From Phylloscopus collybita (taxonomy: Eukaryota > Chordata > Aves > Passeriformes > Phylloscopidae), in assembly GCA_027886175.1 (NCBI GenBank), contig JAJNNQ010000029.1, positions 2,604,001 through 2,668,000 on the forward strand: 64,000 nt of DNA, read 5' to 3'. A program made the position numbers and the translations under genes. Shown one piece after another: positions 63,493 to 64,000 of this stretch; position 1 is the first letter of the stretch; each line of letters begins with the position of its first letter. A model generated the notes under the pieces. The model did not search any database and was not told where the DNA came from. It saw nothing but the letters and a program-made list of their open reading frames with translations.

Positions 63493-64000
63493 AGAAGTAA
63501 AATCCCACTGAAAAACTGAAAATAACTTTAAATAATTTTTTTTAGAACCACTGTAACAATAAGGCTTTTACTGTGGTCAATTCTCCACTGTAAATCCTTT
63601 CTGGAGCTATGTATACCTTCAGTAACCTGAAAAAAAAAAAAAGCAAAAAAAAAAGGCAATAACAACAACAACAGTGAACTTTAAAAATCAACAGCTGTTA
63701 AAAAAAGATTCAAGATACAGCTAGTCTGGGAAAAGGATATGGTGCAGAGTTGTTTAGTAATAAATACTTATGTCAGGGAATCAAGGTCAGCACAGCTGTA
63801 TTAAAGTGATGCTATATCTGCTCATGAATGTTCAAAAACAGACTGTGTATCTGTACTGATTTCCACTTCTGGGCCAGTATGTCTTGACTTCGTTGTACTT
63901 CAAGTTCTCTTTTGAGTAACATGGACATTGTCCAGGCAATTCCCAGCCAGGAACTTGAGAGAAAAAAAAAAAATTTAAAGCAGCCTTACAAAAATGTTAA
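63493..64000. other. Unique AT-rich DNA to window end
   Basis: No gene seen. Two A-rich tracts are present (about 63628-63674 and 63961-63976). Confidence 0.5.

Noticed and set aside
63421..63675. Possible SINE A-tail
   Set aside because: A-rich/CAA tracts are present but no SINE body with promoter boxes was recognised next to them.
1..64000. CRISPR arrays, bacterial operons, rRNA or tRNA genes
   Set aside because: No regularly spaced repeats with unique spacers, no operon-like gene packing and no recognised RNA gene; the window is vertebrate.

Overview
The window looks like AT-rich, gene-poor DNA from a bird, probably a songbird. The main evidence is several CR1 LINE copies, most cut off at the 5' end, with the avian octamer-type 3' ends related to ATTCTATG. 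Retroviral LTRs, long homopolymers and large stretches with no coding signal fit the same picture. No ordinary host protein-coding gene could be supported. The species call is inference; the repeat families are recognised from the sequence.

Layout: 1-175 is a polypyrimidine tract. 2121-3560 and 5310-7085 are antisense CR1 copies; the first carries the ORF1 esterase and ORF2 endonuclease parts, the second the reverse transcriptase part and 3' end. 9690-10330 is a probable solo LTR on the minus strand. 12506-13890 is a third antisense CR1, followed by a plus-strand LTR-like block (about 13930-14755). 27083-27306 is a pure GGGA/GGAA microsatellite. 32205-32470 is a small GC-rich island with an open frame and a good splice donor, of unknown nature. 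43470-45200 holds three CR1 3' fragments in alternating orientation. 48230-48670 is an antisense CR1 whose tail has become a 20-unit pentamer array. From 48670 to the end there is only unique AT-rich DNA, simple repeats and one faint LTR/primer-site-like remnant near 54226-54273.

The most informative feature is a complete, relatively young endogenous retrovirus on the minus strand (35197-41595), flanked by the 5-bp target duplication TTCTC. Reading right to left it has a 5' LTR, an 18-nt primer binding site resembling the tRNA-Lys(1,2) type, a leader, gag, protease, reverse transcriptase/RNase H, integrase, a polypurine tract and a 3' LTR. It has no env and no dUTPase. Gag and Pol look ERV-L-like (class III). 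Gag begins with a hydrophobic segment and five 19-residue tandem repeats. Coding is broken by three single-base frame changes, all in the same direction, and by one UAG between gag and protease. The two LTRs differ by about eight substitutions, one single-base indel and one replaced block that contains the likely polyadenylation signal.
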